NCBI GenBank assembly: GCA_034769895.1
Contig: CM068369.1
Span: 422,703,479 to 422,767,478 of the forward strand
From: Magicicada septendecula
Lineage: Eukaryota > Arthropoda > Insecta > Hemiptera > Cicadidae
Reading direction: 5' to 3'
DNA length: 64,000 nucleotides
Made by a program: the position numbers and the translations under genes. Shown here piece after piece: positions 51,701 through 62,457 of the stretch. Under the pieces are notes generated by a model that was not told the DNA's origin, did not search any database, and saw only the letters and a program-made list of their open reading frames with translations. Within the stretch, counting starts at the first letter, position 1. The number at the start of each line of letters is the position of its first letter.

Positions 51701-52159
51701 CAACAAAAAAGGTGGCAAGACTATCTAGAAGCCACGGAGGAATTCCTCAACTTAGCATACCATCCAGCTAGAGGGATAACCCCATATTCTGCTATGTACG
51801 AGAAACCACCCCCACGAGAGATCACAGATATCCTCGAGTTCCCCAGTAACCATGTGTACAGATTTGATAAAGCTAAATTTTATAACAAGGTGGCAGAAGA
51901 CCAGATGAAACGGCAAAATAAGTATCAAAAGGCCAGTGGTAAATTAATAATATATGAAAAGGGAGAAAAAATTTTATTAAGAAATCGAGAATTACCCAGC
52001 ACACTGGAAGGAATAACGAAGAAGTTATTGCTATTATACATCGGACCATATATAATATCCAATGTGAAAAATAATAATACCTATGAAATCAAAGAAATCG
52101 ATTCAGAAAGGATAAAGGGAGTATATAATCAGGCTTCCATGAAAAAATATTATGAGTAA
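48764..52159 (+). CDS. pol: Pol polyprotein: protease, RT, RNase H, integrase (~1131 aa after frameshift)
   Basis: No useful ATG opens this frame. It overlaps gag and is entered by the -1 frameshift, so numbering here starts at the first shifted codon. Aspartic protease: DTGA at 79-82. Reverse transcriptase ~290-480: catalytic YVDD at 438-441, with GYWQVELHP and LPFGLVNS upstream; LVNSVAIFV departs from the usual FGLxNAPATF. RNase H ~580-700: DAS at 587, then TEKELLSVVFA and TDHKS. Integrase: HHCC finger H799, H804, C834, C837; catalytic D866, D928 and E963, the latter in NPAERV. C-terminal GPY/F-like GPYIIS at ~1093. No chromodomain. The frame is uninterrupted and all catalytic residues listed are present, so the protein could be active. 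Confidence 0.94.
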   Translation, partial: REEAVINNKDLLLLLSPGYVNELPIVNNPNKITIIRCNYLKNIRNELLEEDNARLPIINNEIIYINAEVEGTFAQLMIDTGANVSIINTTELERIQGNCGKLLPTLPINNIVLIGATGRQNKTIRKQVSLNVVSKGIAMNMVFLIAAGLPFNILVGCDVLRRNSAIIDLRMEKVSLFTGDLTWTADLVGSEMTLPSSIHQQIRSINYTNTNTIPNTIVYELTDEDLWSQKIQEIRDFRSGINREKLPNTQANQLVQIYEKYRSVFSDEPGKVRNYHCTLQFRDTVEFNRKSYPIAHSRKEAVRAEINRMINNDIIEPSQSPYTSPIVAIPKKNGEVRLCLDAREINKKIINDRTSPGEIEEILKRFHGTQYFSTWDTVCGYWQVELHPRSRQYLAFIFEGRNYQFKRLPFGLVNSVAIFVTCMDQILGQEALQFTTVYVDDLLITSKTWEEHCYRVEHVLKKLSASNVTLKLEKSKFIAREVQFLGFNLDDQGISPSAEKVEAIQKFPAPKNRKQLQSFLGLCNYYRKFQEQYSELTVRFQPQLSSKNKWVWCKEQEGIFQQIKDKFLATIILRHPNFKLPFFMNCDASNISLGTTLYQEDEKGQPQVISFASRSLNQCERNYTVTEKELLSVVFACGKFRTYILGYPVTIRTDHKSISFLKSCKLNHGRLTRWILALQEYHLQWEYIPGKKNIVADVLSRVNVEEQTFEGEKESVLKIYHLLSTRADLTTILTNMSTHQQADPKLRNLKLRLEEGDETVAKYYQMNKQILFVKTSLKEEIWKVIIPTQIEKELIVNYHIRYGHMGALKVIKALEESCYIKSINRKVQMYIKSCKICQLVKTNNEKKEGVMIPITSQAKLEKVFLDICGPFPRSGGRHQYRYLTIIMDHFTKYVKLYPTNRATTRKILGILTEQYIPHLGKPSSIITDHGTQFKGRKWRDTLLSMGIRTYKTSVYHPSSNPAERVLREVGRILRTYCHHQQKRWQDYLEATEEFLNLAYHPARGITPYSAMYEKPPPREITDILEFPSNHVYRFDKAKFYNKVAEDQMKRQNKYQKASGKLIIYEKGEKILLRNRELPSTLEGITKKLLLLYIGPYIISNVKNNNTYEIKEIDSERIKGVYNQASMKKYYE

Positions 52160-52190
52160 TTGAATGTATGGAAGAAATAATATTAAAAGT

Positions 52191-52455
52191 CAAAATTCAA
52201 AAATGAAGTAATGACTACTTACTACCTATTATTTAGAAAACAATTTATGAATCAGAAGAAAATGAATTTTGAATTAAATCACAAAATTCTAAAAAGAAGT
52301 AATGACTACTTACTACCTATTATTTAGAAAACAATTTATGAATCAGAAGAAAATGAATTTTGAATTAAACCACAAAATTCAAAAAACCAAGTAAGAACAA
52401 CTTACTACCTTATTTTAAAAACAACTTTTAGAAATGAACAAGGAGAAAAAGAATT
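52191..52455 (+). repeat. ~91-bp tandem repeat, 2 good and 1 degenerate copy
   Basis: Each copy begins near CAAAATTC and contains GACTACTTACTACCTATT and GAATCAGAAGAAAATG. Copies start at about 52191, 52281 and 52372. The third is diverged. Confidence 0.8.
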
Positions 52456-53518
52456 TGGATAAAACATTACAAACAATTATATATGGAACCAATTCTGAAA
52501 AACTTTCAAGAATAAAGAAATGGCAGTACAAACCACTGATACAATTTAAATGAATAAACTTATTGTGAAGTAAAATTAATGAGAATTTTATGTCAAATAA
52601 ACAGAGATATTAAACATATGGCATTAATAATTAAAGAGTGCATTTGGATAAAAAGCAAGAGCAAAATAAAATTTTGAAAAAAGAAAGGAAAAACTATATA
52701 TAAATAAATCCATATGAAAAAGATGATCATACAATAAATGTCAGTTATTAGAAAGACAATTAAAAGAGTAATTGAAAAAACATAATACTAGTGGAACGAT
52801 TCACAAGAATTAAGAAAGGAACAAAAATATAATACAAAATATATGCTACCAATGACCAGAAGGAGATTGTGATAACAGTCAAAAAATGACAGAGAATTAA
52901 AAACTTTACACTGAATAAGGAGTGATAATTATATTATACCAGCTTCCAATCACAAGGAGAAATAAAATGCCAGCAGAGCTAACCATTGAGAAAAATAACT
53001 GAGATAGAGATTCACTAAGATAGAAATATTAATAGATCTGTTCGTATACGAAGTGAAATATCCAAAGATATTTAATTTTTTTTATAGTCATAAGGTGGAC
53101 TATTCTTATATAATTTTATTAATGACTGTCTGAGATAAGTCCAGCAGTATTATTATGTATTGGTCAGAGATGATTTACCTCTGTAATCAATAAATGACGT
53201 AGTATGGCCAGCAGAGTGAGATGCCTACAGAGCCCCTCTGGACACTGCCCCAGCTAACGTATTAGGGAATTTTAGGGAATTAATATCCCAAGGATAAAGA
53301 AACGAGTTAAGAAGAAAATGGAAAAATAAAAAATAACGAACCTCAGATGACTATTACTATCAGTAAGAATCCAGTTAATAATAAGATATAAATAAGCTCA
53401 AAAATATAGGAGAAAAAATTTTTAGAAATGTGAAGGACGTAAAGAAATATAATTTATAATATAATGTCATAAGCAATTACTTCAGACAAACTAAGTATGA
53501 TCTGAACTAATCACTTCT

Positions 53519-53530
53519 GGAAGAGAGCAA
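53519..53530 (+). other. Polypurine tract of giant element (probable)
   Basis: GGAAGAGAGCAA lies just before the 3' LTR, separated from its TG by TC. It is a short tract and not immediately adjacent, so the assignment is tentative. Confidence 0.5.
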
Positions 53531-53802
53531 TCTGTAGCATGACAGATAATCCACCCCAATACATTACTCAATGATCATTAATAAAGCTCTAATACATGGA
53601 ATATCCAGATGAGAAATAATTAAAATGCACTATTTAATAATATATTCACAAGAAAGGTTAAATAAAGAAAAATTCTGCAAATAATATAATATAATACAAA
53701 TTTAAAAACCCAGAAGACTAAAAATAACAATAACAAAATTACCCAGGTAAGATAGAAGCAGGCAATTAATATACCCCGTCAAAGAAACCAGACCAGAAAA
53801 AA

Positions 53803-55884
53803 CAAAGCTACTGAAGACAGAAGAAAGAAGAATAATTAGAACTACTATTACTGAAGAAAGAAGAAAGAAGAACTAATTAAAACTACTATTACTGAAGAAA
53901 GAAGAAAGAAGAACTAACTATAACTACTACTACAGAAGAAGGAAGAAAGAAGAACAAACAAAGCTACTGAAGACAGAAGAAAGAAGAATAATTAGAACTA
54001 CTATTACTGAAGAAAGAAGAAAGAAGAACTAATTAAAACTACTATTACTGAAGAAGGAAGAAAGAAGAACTAACTATAACTACTACTACAGAAGAAGGAA
54101 GAAAGAAGAACAATCAAAGCTACTGAAGACAGAAGAAACAAAACTAATCAAAACTCAAAGAAGAAAGAAGAATAATCCCAAACTAAATCTAAGGAAGAAA
54201 GAAGAACTAATTAAAACTACTATTACTGAAGAAGGAAGAAAGAAGAATTAACTATAACTACTACTACAGAAGAAGGAAGAAAGAAGAACAATCAAAGCTA
54301 CTGAAGACAGAAGAAAGAAGAATAATTAGAACTACTATTACTGAAGAAAGAAGAAAGAAGAACTAATTAAAACTACCAATACAGAAGAAGGAAGAAAGAA
54401 GAACTAACTATAACTACTACTACAGAAGAAGGAAGAAAGAAGAACAAACAAAGCTACTGAAGACAGAAGAAAGAAGAATAATTAGAACTACTATTACTGA
54501 AGAAAGAAGAACTAATTAAAACTACCAATACAGAAGAAGGAAGAAAGAAAAACTAACTATAACTACTACTACAGAAAAAGGAAGAAAGAAGAACAAACAA
54601 AGCTACTGAAGACAGAAGAAAGAAGAATAATTAGAACTACTATTACTGAAGAAAGAAGAAAGAAGAACTAATTAAAACTACTATTACTGAAGAAGGAAGA
54701 AAGAAGAACTAACTATAACTACTACTACAGAAGAAGGAAGAAAGAAGAACAATCAAAGCTACTGAAGACAGAAGAAACAAAACTAATCAAAACTCAAAGA
54801 AGAAAGAAGAATAATCCCAAACTAAATCTAAGGAAGAAAGAAGAACTAATTAAAACTACTATTACTGAAGAAGGAAGAAAGAAGAACTAACTATAACTAC
54901 TACTACAGAAGAAGGAAGAAAGAAGAACAATCAAAGCTACTGAAGACAGAAGAAAGAAGAATAATTAGAACTACTATTACTGAAGAAAGAAGAAAGAAGA
55001 ACTAATTAAAACTACCAATACAGAAGAAGGAAGAAAGAAGAACAATCAAAGCTACTGAAGACAGAAGAAACAAAACTAATCAAAACTCAAAGAAGAAAGA
55101 AGAATAATCCCAAACTAAATCTAAGGAAGAAAGAAGAACTAATTAAAACTACTATTACTGAAGAAGGAAGAAAGAAGAACTAACTATAACTACTACTACA
55201 GAAGAAGGAAGAAAGAAGAACAAACAAAGCTACTGAAGACAGAAGAAAGAAGAATAATTAAAACTACTATTACTGAAGACAGAAGAAGGAAGAATAATTA
55301 AAACTAGAGAAGAAAGAAGAATAACCAAAACTACTACTACTGAAGAATGAAGAAAGAAGAACAATCAAAGCTACTGAAGACAGAAGAAAGAAGAATAATT
55401 AGAACTACTATTACTGAAGAAAGAAGAAAGAAGAACTAATTAAAACTACTATTACTGAAGAAGGAAGAAAGAAGAACTAACTATAACTACTACTACAGAA
55501 GAAGGAAGAAAGAAGAACAATCAAAGCTACTGAAGACAGAAGAAAGAAGAACTAATTAAAACTACCAATACTGAAGAAGGAAGAAAGAAGAACAAACTAT
55601 AACTACTACTACAGAAGAAGGAAGAAAGAAGAACAATCAAAGCTACTGAAGACAGAAGAAACAAAACTAATCAAAACTCAAAGAAGAAAGAAGAATAATC
55701 CCAAACTAAATCTAAGGAAGAAAGAAGAACTAATTAAAACTACTATTACTGAAGAAGGAAGAAAGAAGAACTAACTATAACTACTACTACAGAAGAAGGA
55801 AGAAAGAAGAACAATCAAAGCTACTGAAGACAGAAGAAAGAAGAACAATCAAAGCTACTGAAGAAGGAAAAAAGAAGAAAAATT
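53803..55884 (+). repeat. Purine-rich minisatellite in 3' LTR U3 (~2.1 kb)
   Basis: Same module types as in the 5' LTR array, with ends that align to it. The single-occurrence anchor module lies near 55305. Fewer modules account for the whole LTR length difference. Confidence 0.9.
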
Positions 55885-57886
55885 AAGACGATCCATATAA
55901 AACAAAAACCCCATAGGGAAAGAACCCCCAAAAAACCCCAAAATCAATGAATGCCCAAAGAGAAAGTATAACACCCTAAAAAACCATATCACTGTAAAAC
56001 TGACAAAAACTAAAAGTGTTAGTAGTATTAAATATTAGTGCATTCAAAAAGTTATTATTTAGTTTGTATAGACAAGTCTTCACAGTTCCCCCATGGTTGA
56101 ATATTTCATATTAAAAGCTAGAAAAAGACTAGTAAATATATTGATAATTCACCATAGACAAGTGCAAGTGATCAAATTATAAATAATAAACTTTAAAAGG
56201 GTACATGAGTTGCAGTACATAGTAACAAACTTTAAGTTTTGTGAACAGTGCCTACTTTGATAATGAAGTAGTAATATTACTAAATAAAAGCTACTAAAGC
56301 GATATGAACATTCCATAGAATGGAATATAACTTAGGTAGCTAGGGGTATACTTTAAGAGGGGGTATAAATTTTATAAATGGGGAACTACAGAACAAACTG
56401 TTTATGATGAAGTTTATAGAAGGTGTTAACAATTATATATGGAACCAGGATGTTAGGTTCCTATTACATATAACATTTAGATAAATAAGGGTTAGTCATA
56501 AGAGATATTAGTATTATAACTGTTATTTTATTGTTCAGTTTAATTTAGGAATGCACTGTCTAAAAATAGATATCATTCCAATGTTGTAGAAATACTCTTT
56601 ATTATGTTATTAGATAATATACTAAGCAATGTTATTCAGAACACTAGTTGTGATATAGAGAGATGTTATATGTTAATTATATAATCAATAATTTATGTTA
56701 TACCAGTCAGAGAAGGATATAAAATAGCTACATTAATAAAACACTTGGAAATTAGCCACACATCAGATCTAGGCCAAAGAATAAATTTAAACTGCAGAAT
56801 AATTAACAAACCTAGTCTTATAAACCATATAAAATGACAATATTCAGGCAAAATAAACTCAACATATCAAATACTATGTAAATAAGGCTTTCTAAAGATA
56901 TGGTCATTATATGAGTAAAATTATTTAATTGTCTAATAAAATACCATTAAAACTGAAATAGATTAACTGACTCTATCCTAGGGGAAGTCATATACAATTG
57001 AATTATATTAAAAAACCATCATTAGTATACTAAATTGCAATAAAATAAGTGAGAATTGATAATTATACAAATTTCAGATTTCATAGAATAATAATTATAT
57101 TAGTTAAAATGGCTATTATTTACATAGAAGACAGGGAAGTATAATTTTAGGCCTACCTCCCAAAAAATTATAAGAAATATAATTTTCAGATAAAACTTTG
57201 TAATACTAACTTAATTACTATCAAAATAAGTAGAATAGAATAGTGAAAACGAATATGTATTTTATATTTCAAACAGTTAACTAATAACGAATTTATTTTT
57301 TGAACATAAAGTACATTTTTAAAAGTATCGGAAGTTATGGCAAATTTAAACAATGAATGAGATATATTATATAGGCTAAGACTTTCATGAGACGAAGGAA
57401 ATACAGACAGTTCATTATTATGCGTTGACGAGTGCACTTAAAGTAACCTTTCGCCAGAAATAACCTTTAATGGCGTTATGTTATAAACCGTATCTCAGTG
57501 AAAATTTTGAAAATAATTATTTTAAACTATTTTATAGATTGTGAAGTGGTGAAAGTGACCAATGAACACAGTAACACTAATAAATTGAACCACACATAAC
57601 TAGATAAGCAGAATAACACTGATATTACACCAAATACAGACCGAAATTTAGAGGTTAAAAACGACACACATAAACACAACAAGATATATCCAGTGACAAC
57701 ATTCTACACAAAGTGAACTTTCCATGATACACCAGCGACAATAAACTATACTCCAGGACGATCGTATACAATTGCTGAGAGCATTTACTCGAAGAAAGGA
57801 CACCTTTATTACAACAAAAACTTCATCAACGCTGGAGGCTTCCTTGCGCATGCGTCAGTCAACCATTTCGGTCCGGTCCGCTGCAG

Positions 57887-57892
57887 TATAAA
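57887..57892 (+). promoter_or_regulatory. TATA box, 3' LTR
   Basis: Counterpart of the 5' LTR TATAAA, with identical flanks. It could drive read-out transcription into the right part of the array. Confidence 0.5.
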
Positions 57893-58164
57893 GAAACGAC
57901 ATGGCGACTATTGGTTCGAAATCAAATCATATATAAACTTTTAATATTTTTAATTATCATTGTATTGTTAAATTTTAAGACATTTAATAAGTGTAAGTGT
58001 TATACTTTCCTTCCCACAACCTTCTCTGGCTATATATTTTAATAACCGTTTAAAGAACCCTATTTTATAATACCAATATAAATTGTTTATATCGACCGGC
58101 CCTGAGCGAGTCGATACTGTATTGTGATATCAATTTTAATCAAACAATTTCATTATTTTTTGTT

Positions 58165-58170
58165 AATAAA
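58165..58170 (+). terminator. Poly(A) signal, 3' LTR
   Basis: AATAAA at the same LTR position as 45673-45678. Likely 3'-end signal of the full-length element RNA. Confidence 0.55.
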
Positions 58171-58849
58171 CATTCTATTTCGGTAAATTGGAGTTGGTTT
58201 TTTACTATAAAAAAAAGACTTAACAATTAATTAATGAAGAAACCCAACTAACTGAAGGGCGGTACATACGAAACGACAACGTTTCAGAAAGAAGAAGAAG
58301 AGAGCCGTCTTTCGTTCAAACTTGGAGTTAACAAGATTATCTTTCCAACAAAATTACTGAAAGTGACCCTATTACTAGAATAACCACGATACCATTTCAT
58401 TTATAATTACAACCGACTAACTCGATTTGTTCCTAAAATTTAAGAACAGGTTACCCAAAAACATTTTCCAGAAAATTAAAATTTTTTTTTTTAATTTTAA
58501 ATTTTATTTTTATTTTTTCAAATTGCTACAACAGCAATATACACAGATTTTATTTGTAACTACGAAGACTAGGAACATTACCAAATTGACGTTTCCGGAG
58601 TGGAACGTCAGAAAACTACACACATACGTACACAAATTATTTTATTACACAATTCAAATCATTATTGTGAATTATTGCAAATTTGACGAACCCAACTTGT
58701 GGGGCTTGATTACATCAGAGTCTATTACTACCACCATTCAGAGTTTTATTACAAATTTGGCTAGCCCAACCAGTGGGGCCTTCAGGAGAGCACAATCAAC
58801 ATACATCGATATTTATTTTATTATTCCCACCACTCATTGTGTTATTACA

Positions 58850-58853
58850 ATAT
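58850..58853. repeat. Target-site duplication, right
   Basis: ATAT directly after the LTR's CA. Array unit sequence resumes from here. Confidence 0.7.
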
Positions 58854-59381
58854 ATATCAATCAATACTCTACATATTTTCCCCCTATTACCTCTCAAATT
58901 CTACATTACATTAACTCACAACAATATTATTCTCTCTAGTACCCCTTTTATCTCAACATGGACTGATGTAAATGACCTAACTCAATAATAATCACCCAAA
59001 ATCAACTTTACCACCTTTTACAAACCATTTAAAATTCTTAATTATCTCAAATTATTTCCATCATTTAAATTAAAATCTTTAACCACATTGAAATCATTAT
59101 ATTCAAATATTTAGTTACTTGGGAAATTTGCAGATTATTTATAAGTGACATATTACACATCTAACTCCAGCCATCAGCTGATGTTCTAGGTCGGGTGAAT
59201 GACCTTTGTTCAAAAAGGCTACACCAAATTATATAACGAAAAATACATAACACATTTTTATAATTCTTACACTCTAACATAACAAGATTAATGACCCACT
59301 AAAACATGATAACCACAATATAATAAACATCTACTGTATCCATTTTCTCAAATCAAAACAAAATTATTTAGTCCGCTTAGT

Positions 59382-60032
59382 AGCAAGTCGCCATTATTAA
59401 GTACAACAAAATTTTTTAATTCGTTGCTCCCCTGAGCAACCTCCTTAACCACACACACTATTGTTTTCTGATGGTGGACTGTTGCGTCCATTTGCATCCA
59501 CAAGGACGGCATTGGTGGAGGAATTTAACATTTCCTTGTCCTTGCTTCTGCGTTACATTTTAAAATTAAGTAGATATCATCATATCTATTGTTATATATT
59601 AATAAGCCCTTAAGGTGGGTCTACCACCTGGTTTACTGTTCCCACGCGAACAGAGTGGCAGCCGCTGTTCCATAGTTCCGGGGATTTCCCCTAAAGTCAC
59701 CCCCCATTAATTTCAAATTTATACCAATTTCAAGCCAGCTATGGTCAAATTTACAATTGTTGGCCATAGCTGACCGCTGTCCAAAACTACGATTAGTGCT
59801 GGTAAGGCAGTAATCGCCCAAAAAGGCGGGGAAATCAACTCTAAATTCAGGCATGTTCTCTTCGTCATTATGATACACGGCACGGCAACACATCAGCATA
59901 TGATACAAAATTATATAAAAGTTGTGCCGTGTATTTTACGCCAGTTTGGCCTCCAATGGAGGTAACACTCTCTGTTACCCCCAACACTTACCGCTATCTA
60001 CAGTGGCACATGCCACCACTGCAATAGCATAC
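59382..60032 (-). other. Hairpin-cluster block, unit G
   Basis: Same block, on the right side of the giant insertion. One change falls in the 3-base loop of the CCTCC/GGAGG hairpin and leaves the stem intact. Confidence 0.5.
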
Positions 60033-60990
60033 TACTAACCAAATTAACCCTTCTACAGTTTCAGTCTCTACATTCCGTGAATACATCACTTCTATTAATA
60101 CCACACAACCCCCCAAAATGACCCACATATCTTGTATGATAACATAACATAACATAATAAATAAACAAATCGACATTAACCTTGATCATTAGCATTGTTA
60201 CATTCACATTAAACCAACAATTCTCTTTTAAATAATTTATACAGAAACTTATAAACATTATAACTTGAAATTTTTATTAACTCTCTAATATATCATCATT
60301 GCATTATTTATCACTTACTACAATTGAATTTCTCAAAAATTCCAAATTTATTATTAACATTTATTTTATCTCATATTTCAGTTATTACTACCTTTTGACT
60401 ATGATTTCTATTTAGTACAATTATCTCAAAATTAGTTTCATCATTGAGTTAAAATCTTTTCAACACCTGTAAACATTTTACTCTATATAACTTGTATTAT
60501 AAAATTTATACTCACAGTACATCATTCAAAACATAAAATGATTCCACAACTAAATACATCCTACATTTATTCGTTTATTAATTATTATCAAATTTAAACT
60601 TCATAAATAATTTAAATTCATTATAAAATTCAATTATATAATATTGTAAATCAACCAAAAAGATAATTAAACATCTCAAATTACCTTACTTAGATCAATT
60701 ATTGAAAACACAACATTTTTAATTACATTACTTCCGAAACAATTTATCATTCATTAATTACCACTGTCGTAATCACTTATTTAATCTGTCAAAATATTAT
60801 TATTAAACAATTTCTACTACATACACACATTGTTTACATAACATCTTACAATACACACAATTAATTTCACTATCAATTATTTACAAATTATTCGTCATTA
60901 TTGTTCAGTTTTCCACACTTCATTTTCTAAGTCAGCAAGGTCAGAACCATAAATCAAAATATTTAAAATGTCCATTTATTAAGTTTATGT

Positions 60991-61212
60991 TCAGCCTCCA
61001 TCATCGAATAATAATCTAATATATTTATAATATAAATCGTTCTTGTCCACACTCAATTTATTAAATTTAATATAATAATTCTCTAATACTTCAAGTTGTT
61101 CCAATATCATCAAATCATAAAACCTGTCAATATCATTAGAAGTCTTTTCACCGTCTGTATTTTTTGTTATTCCCCTGTCATTTGTATCATTATATTCGTT
61201 TACTATACTCAT
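60991..61212 (-). CDS. 73-codon ORF after gag UGA, unit G
   Basis: Same placement; the protein equals the unit A version. Confidence 0.4.
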   Translation of the reverse strand: MSIVNEYNDTNDRGITKNTDGEKTSNDIDRFYDLMILEQLEVLENYYIKFNKLSVDKNDLYYKYIRLLFDDGG

Positions 61213-62238
61213 TCAGGCATCAGGTAAGTTATTATTATTTATACAAGTATCATCAAAATAATTCTCAATCTCTATTTTATAAGGTAAGTATTTTATATCA
61301 TTTATCTTCACCACTTCTAACCTCTCTTTCAATTCATTATACTTTCTCTTTAATTTATATAATTCTATCTCCCTATCTACACACAACTCTCTATCTAAAT
61401 CTCTCTCACCATAACACCATCTCACACTTTCGACACCATCCCACACAGAGGGTACTAACTCATAAAAACTCGGGGAACAACTCAAAGACCTCATGTCTTC
61501 CAATAACAAGGGACTCTTACCCTTCAACAACAACATTTGTGAACACCTTGGTTCACCATAAATATGGGGAAAATTTACCCTCTGCCCTACATACTCATCT
61601 AATCTCTCTTGCCACTCTTTCTCTAATTCATGAACACTAATTACTACTCCGTTACAACCCATTACTCTCTCACTCTCACTCACTATCTCACTAACTATTT
61701 TCAACGTATCACTCTCTGATACCACATTCTTAATTATATTATCATTTTCAACATCATTTTTATCACTTGTTACTTTTTTATTATCATTATTATTATTACT
61801 TTTAATCTTTTCCCCTACGGACTCTACCACTATCTCAATATCTCGTTTCAATTCGTTACACTTACTCTCATACTGATTTTTTACTTCATTAATATCAAAT
61901 TTAAGTTCGTTAAACTGTCTATTCTGTTCCCCAAATTTAGCGTCAAATTTATTATTTTGTATGTCAAATTTAATATTTTGTTCATTCATATCCTTCGATA
62001 TCGTTATTAACATATTCATCACATCATTATTAAATTGACTGTTACATTTTGTTGAAGTCGGGGTTAATTGCACACCTGAGTCTTCAGTCACATTGCTTTG
62101 ATCTGTTACATTTAATTCTACTGTTTTATCTTGACTCACACTTGGAGTTGAATGTACCTCAAAATTACTCATAATGTTTGATTCATCAAAATTGTCAACA
62201 CTAGTTATTTCATTCATATCGTTTTCATTTCCTGCCAT
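61213..62238 (-). CDS. Gag-like protein, unit G (341 aa)
   Basis: The frame is intact in the unit nearest the array's 5' end. Private changes lie in the coiled coil (FGEQ for FEEQ, and IEIVVES for IEKVVES). The giant Gypsy insertion lies 3' of this ORF, in the same internal region. Confidence 0.6.
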   Translation of the reverse strand: MAGNENDMNEITSVDNFDESNIMSNFEVHSTPSVSQDKTVELNVTDQSNVTEDSGVQLTPTSTKCNSQFNNDVMNMLITISKDMNEQNIKFDIQNNKFDAKFGEQNRQFNELKFDINEVKNQYESKCNELKRDIEIVVESVGEKIKSNNNNDNKKVTSDKNDVENDNIIKNVVSESDTLKIVSEIVSESERVMGCNGVVISVHELEKEWQERLDEYVGQRVNFPHIYGEPRCSQMLLLKGKSPLLLEDMRSLSCSPSFYELVPSVWDGVESVRWCYGERDLDRELCVDREIELYKLKRKYNELKERLEVVKINDIKYLPYKIEIENYFDDTCINNNNLPDA

Positions 62239-62437
62239 TTTCAAATTGTAAATTTACTGATTTTTGTTTCACTACTCTTTAATTTACATCTACAACATCT
62301 TATATTTGATCTAACCTTAATTTATTGTTTTACGTACTGTACGTAATTTTTTACGTACCGTTACTTAACCTTTCAACCATACTTGCATTTTGTTTGTAGG
62401 TGTGGTCTTTATATTTTCATTTAAATTTATAAAAACT

Positions 62438-62455
62438 GTCCCTGTTCGGGTGCCA
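62438..62455 (-). other. Primer-binding site, unit G
   Basis: The site stays intact in the terminal unit even though the surrounding leader carries several substitutions. Confidence 0.85.
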
Positions 62456-62457
62456 TT

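Larger units (their letters stand above)
52160..53532 (+). other. Noncoding 3' internal region of giant element
   Basis: About 1.37 kb with no env-like ORF. AT-rich and purine-rich on the plus strand, beginning with ~91-bp tandem repeats. A GC-richer patch near 53200-53260 holds no motif I recognise. Confidence 0.7.
39219..58849 (+). mobile_element. Giant Ty3/Gypsy LTR retrotransposon (19.6 kb)
   Basis: It starts TGTAGCATGACAG and ends TTATTACA at both LTRs, and is flanked by ATAT on each side. The uninterrupted target (as in the other array units) reads ATTA-ATATATAT-CAATC, which fits a 4-bp duplication. Order: 5' LTR, primer site, gag, -1 frameshift site, pol (protease, RT, RNase H, integrase), ~1.37 kb noncoding, polypurine stretch, 3' LTR. 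The PR-RT-RH-IN order and the GPY/F-like tail place it in Ty3/Gypsy. Outside the minisatellite the two LTRs differ by only about a dozen substitutions by eye, so insertion looks recent. There is no env. Confidence 0.93.
53533..58849 (+). repeat. 3' LTR of giant Gypsy element (5317 bp)
   Basis: Same termini as the 5' LTR but 1820 bp shorter because of a smaller minisatellite. TATAAA at 57887-57892 and AATAAA at 58165-58170. The two primer-site-like copies recur at 58684-58707 and 58758-58782. Unique parts are nearly identical to the 5' LTR. Confidence 0.9.

Noticed and set aside
39219..58849. Two separate solo LTRs flanking a captured host gene
   Set aside because: The interior has primer site, gag, pol and polypurine stretch in canonical order, so it is one element.
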